The position numbers and the translations under genes were made by a program. From assembly GCA_036841525.1 (NCBI GenBank), contig DAITVZ010000010.1, forward strand, positions 25,358 to 89,357: a stretch of 64,000 nt of DNA, written 5' to 3'. Of the stretch, positions 33,323 to 42,800 are shown in pieces. Each line of letters begins with the position of its first letter. The first letter of the stretch is position 1. The notes under the pieces are model-generated. The model made no database searches, had not been told where the DNA came from, and saw only the letters and a list, made by a program, of their open reading frames with translations. This stretch comes from JAAYEA01 sp012689325. GTDB taxonomy: Bacteria > Chloroflexota > Anaerolineae > JAAYEA01.

Positions 33323-33351
33323 AGTATAGCACGTTCCTCGCAATTCATCAA
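33323..33351 (-). promoter_or_regulatory. promoter of flavin reductase/nitroreductase operon
   Basis: Minus strand TTGATG (33346-33351), 17-base spacer, TATACT (33323-33328). Confidence 0.6.
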
Positions 33352-33373
33352 CCCGGTTGCGCCTGTCCACGGC

Positions 33374-33401
33374 TTGCCGGCGCGGGCGGAACCGCTATAA
33401 T
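33374..33401 (+). promoter_or_regulatory. promoter of tandem EEP genes
   Basis: TTGCCG (33374-33379), 16-base spacer, TATAAT (33396-33401), 29 bases before the ATG; divergent from the preceding promoter with -35 boxes 22 bases apart. Confidence 0.75.
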
Positions 33402-33430
33402 GGGGCATCTCGTGCGGGCAAGGAGGAGCG

Positions 33431-34213
33431 ATGGTCTCCATTCTCGACCTCAACATCTGGAACTATAACGAACCGTGGGCCAAACGCCGCGAGGGCATCA
33501 CTCGCACCATCCGCGAGGCCGCCCCCGACCTGGTCACCCTGCAAGAGGTGACCTACCTGACCAAGTACGCGCAAGACCCCCACACCCAGGCGGACCAGAT
33601 CGCGGCGCGGCTGGAGGGGTATCGGTGCGTCTGGCAGCCCGCCGAGTACTTTGTCGACCAGCCCCGCGACGCCGTCCGCTGGGAGGGCGTGGCGATCTTG
33701 AGCCGGCTGCCCATCATCGACCTGCGCCACCTCTGGGTGCCCCGCGATCTCGAGGATGTTCGCGATTCGTACCAGCGCGTCGTGCTGGGCGCGCGCGTGT
33801 TGACCTCCACCGGGCCGTTCTGGATCTTTACCACGCACCTCTCGCTCACCTGGCACGCGCCGGAGCGCACCATCCTCGCGGTCTATCGGTTTGTGCAAGA
33901 GACGGCCGCGGGGGAGCCCTTTGCGATCACCGGCGACTTTAACGCCCATCCCGATCACCCGTGGATCCGCTTCCTGGTCGGCCAGGAGACGCTGGAGGGA
34001 CAGACCGGCGCTTGGGTGGATGCGTGGGCCGCGGCCCATCCCGGCGATCCAGGATACACCGCCGTCGCCTGGGAGCCTTACGAGCGAATCGACTACGTCT
34101 TGGTGCCGGACGCTGGGATGGTGCGCCGGATCACCATCGCCGCCAACCGGCCCGACGCGGAAGGCATCTATCCTTCCGATCACCTGGGGTTATACGCAGA
34201 ACTGCTTTGGTAG
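33431..34213 (+). CDS. endonuclease/exonuclease/phosphatase family protein, copy 1
   Basis: A 260-residue EEP-fold metal-dependent phosphohydrolase. Active-site motifs: Asn of LNIWNYN, Glu of LQEVTY, THLSL, GDFNAHP (Asp/Asn) and the terminal SDHLGLYAEL (Asp-His). The family cleaves nucleic acids, sphingomyelin, phosphoinositides or 2'-phosphodiesters; which one is not clear. No signal peptide. AAGGAGG precedes the ATG. A gap of 45 bases separates it from a paralogue of identical length. Confidence 0.88.
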   Translation: MVSILDLNIWNYNEPWAKRREGITRTIREAAPDLVTLQEVTYLTKYAQDPHTQADQIAARLEGYRCVWQPAEYFVDQPRDAVRWEGVAILSRLPIIDLRHLWVPRDLEDVRDSYQRVVLGARVLTSTGPFWIFTTHLSLTWHAPERTILAVYRFVQETAAGEPFAITGDFNAHPDHPWIRFLVGQETLEGQTGAWVDAWAAAHPGDPGYTAVAWEPYERIDYVLVPDAGMVRRITIAANRPDAEGIYPSDHLGLYAELLW

Positions 34214-34258
34214 CGCATCCTGACGATCACGATGCGGCCTTGCCGCCAAGGAGGAACC

Positions 34259-35041
34259 ATGGTCTCTATCTTGGACCTGAACATCTGGAACTATAACGAG
34301 CCGTGGACCAAGCGTCGCGAGGGGATCGCCCGCACCATCCGCGAGGCCTCGCCCGACCTGGTGGCGCTGCAGGAGGTGCGGTACTCCAGCCGGTATCCGG
34401 AGAGCCCGCACCATCAGGCGGACCAGATCGCCGCGCATCTGGAAGGCTATCAAATGGTCTGGCAACCGGCCATGTACTACACGAGCGAGTCGCCGCAGGT
34501 CAGCCACTGGGAGGGGCTGGCCATCCTGAGCCGGTTGCCCGTGGTGGATCGGCGGATGGTCTGGCTCGCGCGAGATCGGGAGGACGCGCGAGACGAGCAT
34601 CAGCGCATCGTGCTGGGCGCGCGCGTGCTGGCCGCGGAGGGCCCCTTCTGGCTCTTCACCACGCACCTCTCGCTCAGCGCCAAGGCGCGCGAGCGGACCG
34701 TCGTCGAGGTCCTGCGGTTCGCGCGGGACACGGCGGCGGGGGAACCCTTTGCCCTCACCGGCGACCTGAATGCGGAGCCCCACGAGCTCCCGATCCGCTT
34801 TCTGCGGGGTGAGGAGAGGATGGAGCGGCGCACCAGCAACCTGTTCGACGCCTGGACCGTGGCGCACGGCGCTGAGCCCGGGTATACGTACTCGGCGTGG
34901 GAGCCCGTCAAGCGCATCGACTATATGTTGGTGCCCGAAGCCAGCATGGTGCGCCACATCGCCATCGCCGCCGACAAGCCGGACGCCGAAGGCGTCTACC
35001 CCTCCGACCACCTGGGGCTCTATGCCGAGCTGACCTGGTGA
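34259..35041 (+). CDS. endonuclease/exonuclease/phosphatase family protein, copy 2
   Basis: A 260-residue tandem paralogue of the preceding gene; the two align without gaps, with roughly 60 percent identity by eye, and share MVSILDLNIWNYNEPW at the start and SDHLGLYAEL at the end. Catalytic motifs are kept (LQEV, THLSL, GDLNAEP, SDH). The middle (residues 45-85 and 175-205) has diverged most, which could reflect a change of substrate. Ribosome site AAGGAGGAA fixes the ATG at 34259 rather than one nine codons upstream. Both genes share one promoter. Confidence 0.88.
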   Translation: MVSILDLNIWNYNEPWTKRREGIARTIREASPDLVALQEVRYSSRYPESPHHQADQIAAHLEGYQMVWQPAMYYTSESPQVSHWEGLAILSRLPVVDRRMVWLARDREDARDEHQRIVLGARVLAAEGPFWLFTTHLSLSAKARERTVVEVLRFARDTAAGEPFALTGDLNAEPHELPIRFLRGEERMERRTSNLFDAWTVAHGAEPGYTYSAWEPVKRIDYMLVPEASMVRHIAIAADKPDAEGVYPSDHLGLYAELTW

Positions 35042-35065
35042 GCAGACGATCCCGCGCCGCGCAAC

Positions 35066-35094
35066 TTGCCGCTTTGGCGGAGGGATGCTATAAT
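35066..35094 (+). promoter_or_regulatory. promoter of cytochrome/GHL6 operon
   Basis: TTGCCG (35066-35071), 17-base spacer, TATAAT (35089-35094), about 62 bases before the ATG. Confidence 0.75.
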
Positions 35095-35156
35095 GCGCCG
35101 AGATTGCCCACCCTGGCGGCGATATCTGCGCCGCTGACATCCTAGGAGAGACAACC

Positions 35157-35600
35157 ATGCGCTTCAGCAAATGGCTCATCGTCGTCCTGTTGCTCGCCGC
35201 CACGCTCATTTCGGCGTGCGGGCAGGACACGCCCACCGCCGTCCCCGCCGCGCCCACGCAGGCCGGGGCGCAAATCTCGATCCCCGACGTCAGCAAGCAA
35301 GCGAGCCAGCCGGACACTCCCGTGGCGGCAGCGACGCCTGCCGATAACGCCAAGAGGACGCCTTATCCGGCCCCCACCCAACCGGCGGAAGCGGCCACGG
35401 CCTATCCGGCCCCCACGGACGGGCAGGCGCTGCTGAACGAGCGCTGCGTGCAGTGTCACGGCGTGGATCGCGTCACGCGAGCGAAAAAGACCCAGGAGCA
35501 GTGGAAAGTCACCGTTGACGCGATGATCGCCAAGGGCGCCAAGCTCACCCCGGAAGAGGCCCAGGCGCTCGTCAAGTATCTTGCCGAGACGTTCAAGTAA
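35157..35600 (+). CDS. c-type cytochrome lipoprotein
   Basis: A 147-residue lipoprotein: signal and lipobox LISAC (Cys21), then a Pro/Thr/Ala-rich stalk of about 65 residues containing PYPAPTQ and AYPAPTD repeats, and a small cytochrome c domain of about 55 residues. Haem attachment is CVQCH (Cys97, Cys100, His101); Met114 in VDAMIAKGAKL is the likely axial ligand. It acts outside the membrane as a one-electron carrier. No dehydrogenase partner is nearby; the next gene, 19 bases on, is a glycoside hydrolase-like protein. Closest in style to the small cytochrome domains attached to quinoprotein or sulfite dehydrogenases. Confidence 0.87.
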   Translation: MRFSKWLIVVLLLAATLISACGQDTPTAVPAAPTQAGAQISIPDVSKQASQPDTPVAAATPADNAKRTPYPAPTQPAEAATAYPAPTDGQALLNERCVQCHGVDRVTRAKKTQEQWKVTVDAMIAKGAKLTPEEAQALVKYLAETFK

Positions 35601-35618
35601 ACCAGAGAAAGGCCCAAC

Positions 35619-37649
35619 ATGGTAGAGATACCTTTTCGTCAGGTCCACCTGGACTTTCACACCTCGCCCTGGATCAAGGGCATCGGGCTCGACTTTGACC
35701 CGCGCGAGTTCGTCGCCATGCTCAAGGAAGCGCGAGTCAACTCGATCACCATCTTTGCCCGCGACCATCACGGCATGTCTTATTACCCCTCCCAGGTCGG
35801 CGTGTTTCACCCCGAGCTACAACGCGACCTGATGGGCGAGATGCTGGAAGCGCTGCACTCGGCGGGCATCCGCGCGCCGATCTATGTGAGCGTGGGCTGG
35901 GACGAGTATGCCGCCGCGACCCACGCCGAGTGGCGCCAGGTGGACCCCCGCACGGGCAAGTTCCACGGAGCGGGCCCTCGCGAGGCGGGCTGGAAGTGGC
36001 TTTGCATCAACACCGAGTATCGCCACTACCTGCTGGCCCAGGTGCGCGAGATCTGCCGCAAGTACAAGCCCATCGACGGCTTTTTCTTTGACATCGTCCG
36101 GCAGGTCGCGCCGGGGTGCGTCTGCAACAACTGCGTGCGGGACATGCAAGAGATGCACCTCGATCCCGGCAATGACGAGCACCTGCGCTGGTTCTCCTTG
36201 CACGTCACCCGCCACTTCATGAAGTTGATGCGCAACGCCATCGAGGACGCCGTCCATGAGCCAGTGAGCTTGTTTTTCAACAGCCGGCTGCGCATCGATG
36301 ACTCGCCCGAGGCAGGCATGCCGGGCGAGGGCGATTTTTACACCCATTGGGAGATCGAGTCGCTCCCTTCGGGGGGCTGGGGCTATAACCACTATCCCCT
36401 CTTTGCTCGCTACTTCCAGACCAAGGACAAGCCCATGCTGGGCATGACCGGGCGGTTCCACCGCTCCTGGGGCGACTTTGGCGGGCTCAAGTCGCGCGCC
36501 GCGCTGGAATACGAGTGCTTCCGCATGCTGGCTACCGGCGCGGGCTGCAGCGTCGGCGACCAGTTGCACCCACGCGGGCGGCTCGATCCTACCACCTATG
36601 ACCTGATCGGTCACGTCTACCGCCAGGTGGAGAGCGCCGAGCCCTGGTGCGTGGGCGCCAAGGGCCTCGCCGAGATCGGCGTCTTGGCCTGGCCCATGGG
36701 CAAGGGCACCGAGCCGCAGCCCGACGGCGTCGCGCCGAAAGCCGCGCTGGAAGGCGCCATGCGCATGCTGTTGGAAAGCCACCAGCAGTTCCACATCCTG
36801 GACCGCGAGGCCGACTATAGCAAGTACAAGGTGCTGATCGCGCCTGACGTGATCCTCTTTGACACCGAGCTCAAGGAGAAGGTGCAGGCTTATCTCCAGG
36901 GTGGCGGCGCCCTGATCCTGAGCTACGAGTCCGGCGTTTCGCCGGACCGCAAGGGGTTTGCCCTGGACGAATTCGGCCTCAAGTACTGGGGCGCTGCCGA
37001 GTATGCCCCCAGCTATATGGGGTTCGACAGCGTCGGCGGGGCCATCGCCCAGGATATCGCGCCGCAGGCCCACGTGATCTATGGCCCCGGGACGCGGGTG
37101 ACCTTGCAGGGCGCCGTCTCGCTGGTCCCCGAGGTGGAACCGTACTTTAACCGCACCTGGGATCACTTTTGCAGCCACCAGCAGACGCCGCCCCGCCGCC
37201 AGGGCTCGGCGCCCATGGTCACGCAGAACGGCAAGATCATCTATGTCGCCCGGCCGATCTTTAGCGAGTACCATCGCTACGCCAACCGCGTCTATCGCTT
37301 GCTCGTGCGCAACCTCCTGAGCATGCTGTTGCCCGAGCCGATGGTGATCTCCAACGCCCCCACCGGCGCCGAGCTCGCGCTGCTGCGCCAGCCTGCGGCC
37401 GCCGACCATCCCGAGCGCCACTTGTGCCACGTGCTCTATTACGTGCCCGAGCAGCGCGGCGTGGAGGTCACCGTGGTGGAGGACGTCGTGCCCCTGCGCG
37501 ATGTGGAGGTCGGAGTCAAGCTGAACAAGCCCGTCAAGCGCGCCTACCTGGTCCCGCAGCAGACCGAACTGCCCTTCCGGACGGAAGGGAACTATGTCAA
37601 GTTGACGATTCCGCAGATCCGCGGCCACCAGATCGTCGCCTTCGAATAG
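35619..37649 (+). CDS. GHL6-like glycoside hydrolase with beta-galactosidase-trimerisation-like domain
   Basis: A 676-residue protein with a TIM-barrel N half: FRQVHLDFHTSPWIKGIG, ITIFARDHHGMSYYP, GFFFDIVRQ (candidate catalytic Asp) and CNNCVRDMQEMH, a pattern seen in hypothetical glycosyl hydrolase 6 and GH29-related barrels. From about 375 on is an alpha/beta domain like the GH42 trimerisation (class-I GATase-like) domain, with YKVLIAPDVILFD and GGGALILSYESG; the C-terminal 90 residues are a beta domain. No signal peptide. The fold suggests action on fucose- or arabinose-like sugars, but the substrate is unproven. Same operon as the cytochrome; ends at an intrinsic terminator. Confidence 0.8.
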   Translation: MVEIPFRQVHLDFHTSPWIKGIGLDFDPREFVAMLKEARVNSITIFARDHHGMSYYPSQVGVFHPELQRDLMGEMLEALHSAGIRAPIYVSVGWDEYAAATHAEWRQVDPRTGKFHGAGPREAGWKWLCINTEYRHYLLAQVREICRKYKPIDGFFFDIVRQVAPGCVCNNCVRDMQEMHLDPGNDEHLRWFSLHVTRHFMKLMRNAIEDAVHEPVSLFFNSRLRIDDSPEAGMPGEGDFYTHWEIESLPSGGWGYNHYPLFARYFQTKDKPMLGMTGRFHRSWGDFGGLKSRAALEYECFRMLATGAGCSVGDQLHPRGRLDPTTYDLIGHVYRQVESAEPWCVGAKGLAEIGVLAWPMGKGTEPQPDGVAPKAALEGAMRMLLESHQQFHILDREADYSKYKVLIAPDVILFDTELKEKVQAYLQGGGALILSYESGVSPDRKGFALDEFGLKYWGAAEYAPSYMGFDSVGGAIAQDIAPQAHVIYGPGTRVTLQGAVSLVPEVEPYFNRTWDHFCSHQQTPPRRQGSAPMVTQNGKIIYVARPIFSEYHRYANRVYRLLVRNLLSMLLPEPMVISNAPTGAELALLRQPAAADHPERHLCHVLYYVPEQRGVEVTVVEDVVPLRDVEVGVKLNKPVKRAYLVPQQTELPFRTEGNYVKLTIPQIRGHQIVAFE

Positions 37650-37674
37650 CCCGCGCGAGGCGTCCAGCAACGAC

Positions 37675-37713
37675 AGAGCCCTGAGGCAGAGTGCCCCAGG
37701 GCTCTTTGTTTTT
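37675..37713 (+). terminator. rho-independent terminator
   Basis: Arms agagccctg (37675-37683) and cagggctct (37697-37705), followed by ttgttttt. The clearest intrinsic terminator in the window. Confidence 0.85.
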
Positions 37714-37718
37714 GGCGC

Positions 37719-39347
37719 CTAGCGGCGCGGCGTGGGCGTATAGCTCATCCAGGGAGTTGGCGTCGGCGCGGACGGCGTCGCGGTCCGCGTCGGCAGGGGG
37801 ATCGTCTGCAGCGGCGTGCGCGTAGGGGTGCGAGTGGGCGACCGCGTGGGGGTAGCTGGCGGCGGGTAAGGCGTATTCCCCGTGGCCGTGGGCGTCTGGG
37901 TGGCCCCGCCAAAGACCACCTGCAGCACGTAGGGCTCGGTTCGGCTGCTCCCCCCATAGGAGCGTACCAGCACGTAATAGAGGCCAGCTCGCCGCGGCAG
38001 GTGCGTGATGTGCTCGATGCTCCCCACCCTCTCCGACTTGGCCACAAGTTGGCGCTCCCCATCAAAGAGGTACAGGTCATAGTCCGCCGTCTTGGGCCCG
38101 TCGAGCAGGTCGACGGTGATGGGATAGTGGACGAGGTGGACCACCAGGTAGTAATAGTCCTCGTCCTGTCGGGTCCAGATATAGGAGCGGTATGTGGCGC
38201 CCGAGGCGAGCGGCCCCGCCGCGTGGTCAAAGCTGTCGTTCGGCTCGTAGGTATCCGCCCAGGTGGTGGCTGTCGCCGTTGCGGTCCGCGCGGGGACGGT
38301 GGGCGTGTGGGTGGGGGTCGGAGTGCGCGAAGCGGTTCTGGTAGCCGTCGGCGAGGGGGTGGCCGTCGGCGTTGGAGGATCGGCCCGGCTCAGCCGGGGG
38401 AGGTAGACCGGCCGCTCTTGCTCCAGGTGCTGGCTATAGACATGGATGCGGTCGCCGGCGGCCAGATAGACGATGGCGGGATCGCCGCTTGTGGCCGCGA
38501 TGGCGCTCGCCCCCTCCAAGGGGAGGGTGCCAAAGAGCTCGCCGCGCACGTTGTACAGGTGTGTGCCCCCGCTGCTTTCGGAGGCGTAGAGCCATCCGTC
38601 GGGGCTGACGCCCAGGCCTGTGACCTCGGACCGCTGGAAGCGCCACTGAAAGAGGTAGACGCCGGAGAGAGAGAAGGCCACCAGGCGAAGGCGCGACTGG
38701 TCGGCAGCGTAGAGGAGGCCCGCGGGGCTCAGCGCCGCCCGCACAACAGGGATCGGGCGATCCTGCTCATCGCGCAGGGGAAAGGACCGCAGCGCGGCGC
38801 CGCCCGAGTCATAAACGGTGACCCGCGCCGCCTCCGGCTCGCCGAGCACGTAGAACCGGCCCTCGGGGCCCAGGGCGATGTCGCGAAGGCGCGGGTGGGC
38901 CCAAAGCCGCGCAAACTCGCCCTCGCGGGTGAAAACCTGCACCCGCTCACTCCCCTGATCCGCCACGTAGACAGCGCCTTGGCCATCCAGCGCCAGCCCC
39001 GCAGGGTGGATGAGCTGCCCCGCCGCGCCGCCCGATTCCCCCCACTGGCGAACGGGCTGCCCGCGCAGGTCCAGGACCTGCACCCGCTGGTTGCCCGCCT
39101 CGGCCACGTATAACTCGCCCGCGGCCTCGTCCAGCGCCAAGTCGGTGATTTCCCTGAATTGGCCGGGCGCGCTGCCGGACCGCCCCCAGGTCGCCAGGTG
39201 CTGAAACCAGACGCGGCGGAGGGGCATTGGGTTGCTGTCCGCTGGCCCCATCTCGACCGGCGCAGGGGTCCAGGGCAGCGCCGCCAGCGGGGGAGCGATC
39301 AAGATCAGGGCCAGGGCCGCCACGGCCCATACCGGTTTCCGAAGCAT
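37719..39347 (-). CDS. exported NHL-repeat propeller with PPC domain and Thr-Pro linkers
   Basis: A 542-residue secreted protein. Signal peptide (1-23); six-bladed NHL-type propeller (about 45-330; blades carry patterns such as LYVAEAGNQRVQVLDLRG and VYVADQGSERVQVF); VYLPRLSR then a Thr-Pro-Arg linker (about 335-375); a bacterial pre-peptidase C-terminal (PPC) beta-domain (DTYEPNDSFDHAAG to YVLQVVFGG, about 378-485); and a Pro/Thr-rich C-terminal tail (PTRSPTRTPTRTP). NHL propellers bind ligands or other proteins; PPC domains accompany secreted enzymes but no catalytic domain is present. ATG 39347 chosen at the signal peptide. Probably a surface-attached binding protein. Confidence 0.82.
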   Translation of the reverse strand: MLRKPVWAVAALALILIAPPLAALPWTPAPVEMGPADSNPMPLRRVWFQHLATWGRSGSAPGQFREITDLALDEAAGELYVAEAGNQRVQVLDLRGQPVRQWGESGGAAGQLIHPAGLALDGQGAVYVADQGSERVQVFTREGEFARLWAHPRLRDIALGPEGRFYVLGEPEAARVTVYDSGGAALRSFPLRDEQDRPIPVVRAALSPAGLLYAADQSRLRLVAFSLSGVYLFQWRFQRSEVTGLGVSPDGWLYASESSGGTHLYNVRGELFGTLPLEGASAIAATSGDPAIVYLAAGDRIHVYSQHLEQERPVYLPRLSRADPPTPTATPSPTATRTASRTPTPTHTPTVPARTATATATTWADTYEPNDSFDHAAGPLASGATYRSYIWTRQDEDYYYLVVHLVHYPITVDLLDGPKTADYDLYLFDGERQLVAKSERVGSIEHITHLPRRAGLYYVLVRSYGGSSRTEPYVLQVVFGGATQTPTATGNTPYPPPATPTRSPTRTPTRTPLQTIPLPTRTATPSAPTPTPWMSYTPTPRR

Positions 39348-39483
39348 GGTGTGTCCTCGCGACGCGGGTGGCGCAGGGCAACGGTGGTACCTGGCGCGCC
39401 ACGCCGTCGCGCAACCTTTGATGGGGCAAGTCCAGGGAGGGACGGTGCGCAACATCCGAGTGTGTCGAGACCTGCTGTGCAGG

Positions 39484-39512
39484 AGAATAGCAGAAACGCG
39501 CAACTTTGTCAA
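39484..39512 (-). promoter_or_regulatory. promoter of NHL-propeller gene
   Basis: Minus strand TTGACA (39507-39512), 17-base spacer, TATTCT (39484-39489); leader of about 130 bases. Confidence 0.72.
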
Positions 39513-39565
39513 TTCGATGGTCAGCAGGGAAATAGGGCTCTGCTGCTGCCTGCGAGGCCGCTGGT

Positions 39566-39579
39566 CACTGGTACCAGTG
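39566..39579. promoter_or_regulatory. operator-like palindrome
   Basis: Perfect 14-base palindrome cactggtaccagtg, placed between two divergent promoter candidates and 6 bases before the plus-strand -35. A dimeric regulator site is plausible. Confidence 0.4.
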
Positions 39580-39584
39580 GCCTA

Positions 39585-39613
39585 TTGAGAACAACATAGC
39601 ACAAGGTTACACT
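39585..39613 (+). promoter_or_regulatory. candidate promoter of adhesin-like gene
   Basis: TTGAGA (39585-39590), 17-base spacer, TACACT (39608-39613). Weaker than others in the window and far from the ATG (39867). Confidence 0.4.
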
Positions 39614-39866
39614 AGGGGCTAATACGTCGCACTCCGCCCCATAGCGTGATCCAACGGGCTGGAGCGGCGGCAATGGCCAGATGGTGTGCTGCGCGTTCCG
39701 TGAGCCCTTGCGGTCCGGGGAGCGCAGGAACCCGTGCCAGCGTCAGGACCGGGCCCAATGCCCAGTATCGTCTTTGGTCGTTATCTTTTGCCGTCCTGCA
39801 TACCAGGGGACTAGGCAGCGCGGCGCCATTGCTGCAGTGACCTGCAGTAGAGTCGGAGAGGACCAC

Positions 39867-42800
39867 ATGTTGACGGTGGTTGTCTGGAATGCCCTTGGCG
39901 GCGTGCGGAAACTGCGCCAGGCCAGGACGGCGCTTGCTGCCCTGCTCGCGCTATTGCTTATTGTGCCGAGCCTAGCCGTGCCGCGGGCAGCTTTTGCGAG
40001 CGCGCCGTCCGGCTACTCAGAGTACTATATCCCTGGCGGGGAACTCCAGTTGCGCGAGATCTTTCGGGATCTGGACAACGATCCCTCCCTGGCTGCATCC
40101 GCCATGCACTGCGTGATCGGGGTGACCGCCTCGGCGGATAACACGACCATCTATTACGATCACTGGGAGGACGGCTACGACCTGGACCTCAACGATCCAT
40201 CCACCGCGGACGAGACCTTTACGCTGAACCGAGGCCAAGTGCAGCGGTTCGAAAGTGCGAACATCCCAGTCCCTCGCACTGGCACTCCGCCGCCCACCTA
40301 CTATGATGGCCAGGACCGTCTCTACGCCGCCGGAGGCGCGGTCACGGTGACTCGCTCCAGTTGGCCGGAAGTGACCGGCACGGTTTTTGCATTGTCCTGG
40401 GAGATATATCCCACCAAGCCATTCCTCACCGACTATACCATCCCCGTTGGCCAGAACCTGGCGTCAGCGCCCAAGCTCTACGACGATTTCGCTCGCGTCT
40501 ATGTCATCGTCCAGGCGACCGCCGACGGCACAACGGTTGAGATCAACGACCCCGAGACCGCCGGCGTTGAGGTGAGCACCACGCTCAACAAGGGCGAGGT
40601 GACCCAGCTCTACAGCATCTGGGCCGGCACCACGGTGCACGCCAGCGCCCCTGTACAGGCGCAGTTCATCGTGGGCCAGGCCCAAGCAGGCCTTTACTCC
40701 GAAGGGCGCAACTATACCGCCGTGCCGGACAGCCTGTGGGATCGGGAATACTATAGCCCGGTCAGCGGGCACTTTTACAGTGGGGCGCAGGGAGCCTATT
40801 ACGAGACGGATCTCTTTCTCCACAACCCGCATGATGCGCCCTTGACCGTCTTTTACGAGGACAAGTTGGGAACGGGCAGCTTCACCATCGACCCAGGCGA
40901 TACCCTCAGCTACCGAGATGGCGCGGGACGGTATGTGCCCGCCAACTCGGCGGTACACCTGTGGGCGGCCGAGGTCTTTTGGGGCGTCGGGTCGGTCGGC
41001 ACCGAGAGCCCGGACTTTGACTGGAGCTTTAGCTTGGTTCCAAGCTTTGCCCTGGAGGAGGAGTACTATTTGGGCTGGGCTCCGGGCACGTCCGACACGG
41101 TTCCGACCAACAACGGCTCGCCCGCTTTTGTCACACCCAGCCAGGACGGCACCCGCGTCTATGTTGACTTGAGCCCGACCGACGGTACGGCGGACCGGAC
41201 CTATACCCTGAATCGGCTCGATTGCCAGAAGGTGTTCGACCCCGACAACGACAACACTGGCATGAATATCTGGGCCAGCGGGCCGGTAGCGGTGGCTTGG
41301 GGCGAGGATCCCGCCACTGCCGGCCTGAGCACGCCCTACCTGGACCTGGGCTATACAACGCTGCCCATGCGCGAGGAGTGGTTGGATCGGGTGCTCGCCC
41401 TGGACAAGACCGCGGACCCCGAAGTGGTGCTACCTGGGGCTGGGCAAACGACCACCTTTGCCCTCGTGACGCGCACCTTCGACTGGGCGACCGATGATGT
41501 GGATGTGATAGATACCCTCCCGGACGGCTGGGCATACGTGGACGACAGCACCACCATCACCTTTCCAGACCACAGCTCCGTCAGCGGCCCTGACGCGGAT
41601 CCGGCCATCTCTGGACAGATCCTCACTTGGAATCTGGACGCAGACCTGGCCGCCGACCAGGCGCTGACCATCGCTTTCCAGGCCATCACCACCGGTACCC
41701 TGGCGGACGGCTTTAGCAGGAATGAGGCGGTTGCCACAGGATACCGGGGCGTCGCGCCGAACCGGCAGACCTTCTCCGCGCGCGATGACGCCTTTGTCTA
41801 TGTCTCCGGCCTCAGCATCGACAAGAGTTCGGGTGCCTCTGGCGCCACCGTCGAGGCCGGAGATACCATCGAGTACACCATCGTCGTGGGCAACCCCAGC
41901 CCGTTGGTGACTTCTCACGACCTCGTCATCCGAGACTGGGCGCCTGAGCACACCACCTACGTGGCTGGCAGCAGCCGCGTCACCGGGTACCGCACCACCA
42001 CGCAGTCCTGGACGGTCGCCGACAACTTTAACGCCACCCCTTACGCCTACACCAACAACACGGGCACGCAGAACTGGGCCGCCGCCTGGATCGAGGGCGG
42101 CGAGAACGACGGGCCGTCAGCGGGGAGCATCCGGGTCATTGGCGGCAGGCTGCAAATGACCACCAGCGGGCGCAACCTCCGTCGCACGGCGAACCTGACG
42201 GGGGCGCTGAGCGCCACCCTGGCGTTCGACTATACCACGTCGGGCAACCTCGAAGACGGGGACACTGTGGCCGCCGAGATGTCCTCCGACGGGGGCGCCA
42301 ACTGGACTCCCGTCTGGACATTGGCCAACGATGCCACCGGGTCATTCTCTGGTAACGTGAGCGGCTTTATCTCGGGCGCCACCGTCGTGCGGTTCCGCCT
42401 CTCGGCCGGATACGGCAGCAACGAGTATCTGTTCATCGACAACGTGCGGATCAGCTACGAGGTTGTTTCTGGCCGAGAGGCCCTCACCGGCGCCCCGGCT
42501 GGGGATCTGCCCGACCTGGTTGCGGCCGCAGAGCACTTGGAGTTGGAGCCAGGAGAGCAAATGGTCGTCACCTTCAGTGTGCTGGTAAACGACCCGTTGC
42601 CTCCAGATGCGACGAGCATCATCAACACAGCCCAGGCGAACAGCACGGAGTACCCGATCGTGATCCGCGATACGGTCATTGACCCTGCGCGGCCTGACCC
42701 CACGGCGGTGACACTGCTCGCCTTCGGCGCGGCGCCCGCTCCCGGCGGCCTGCTCATCTCCTGGCAGACCGCCACCGAGATCGATAACCTGGGCTTTAAC

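Larger units (their letters stand above)
39348..39866. other. 519-base intergenic region between divergent exported-protein genes
   Basis: No gene is supported here. It holds a minus-strand promoter (39484-39512), a 14-base palindrome (39566-39579) and a weaker plus-strand promoter candidate (39585-39613). The leader of the rightward gene would be about 250 bases, long enough for regulation, but I could not identify a known riboswitch. The right half has several short direct and inverted repeats of no clear meaning. Confidence 0.6.
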
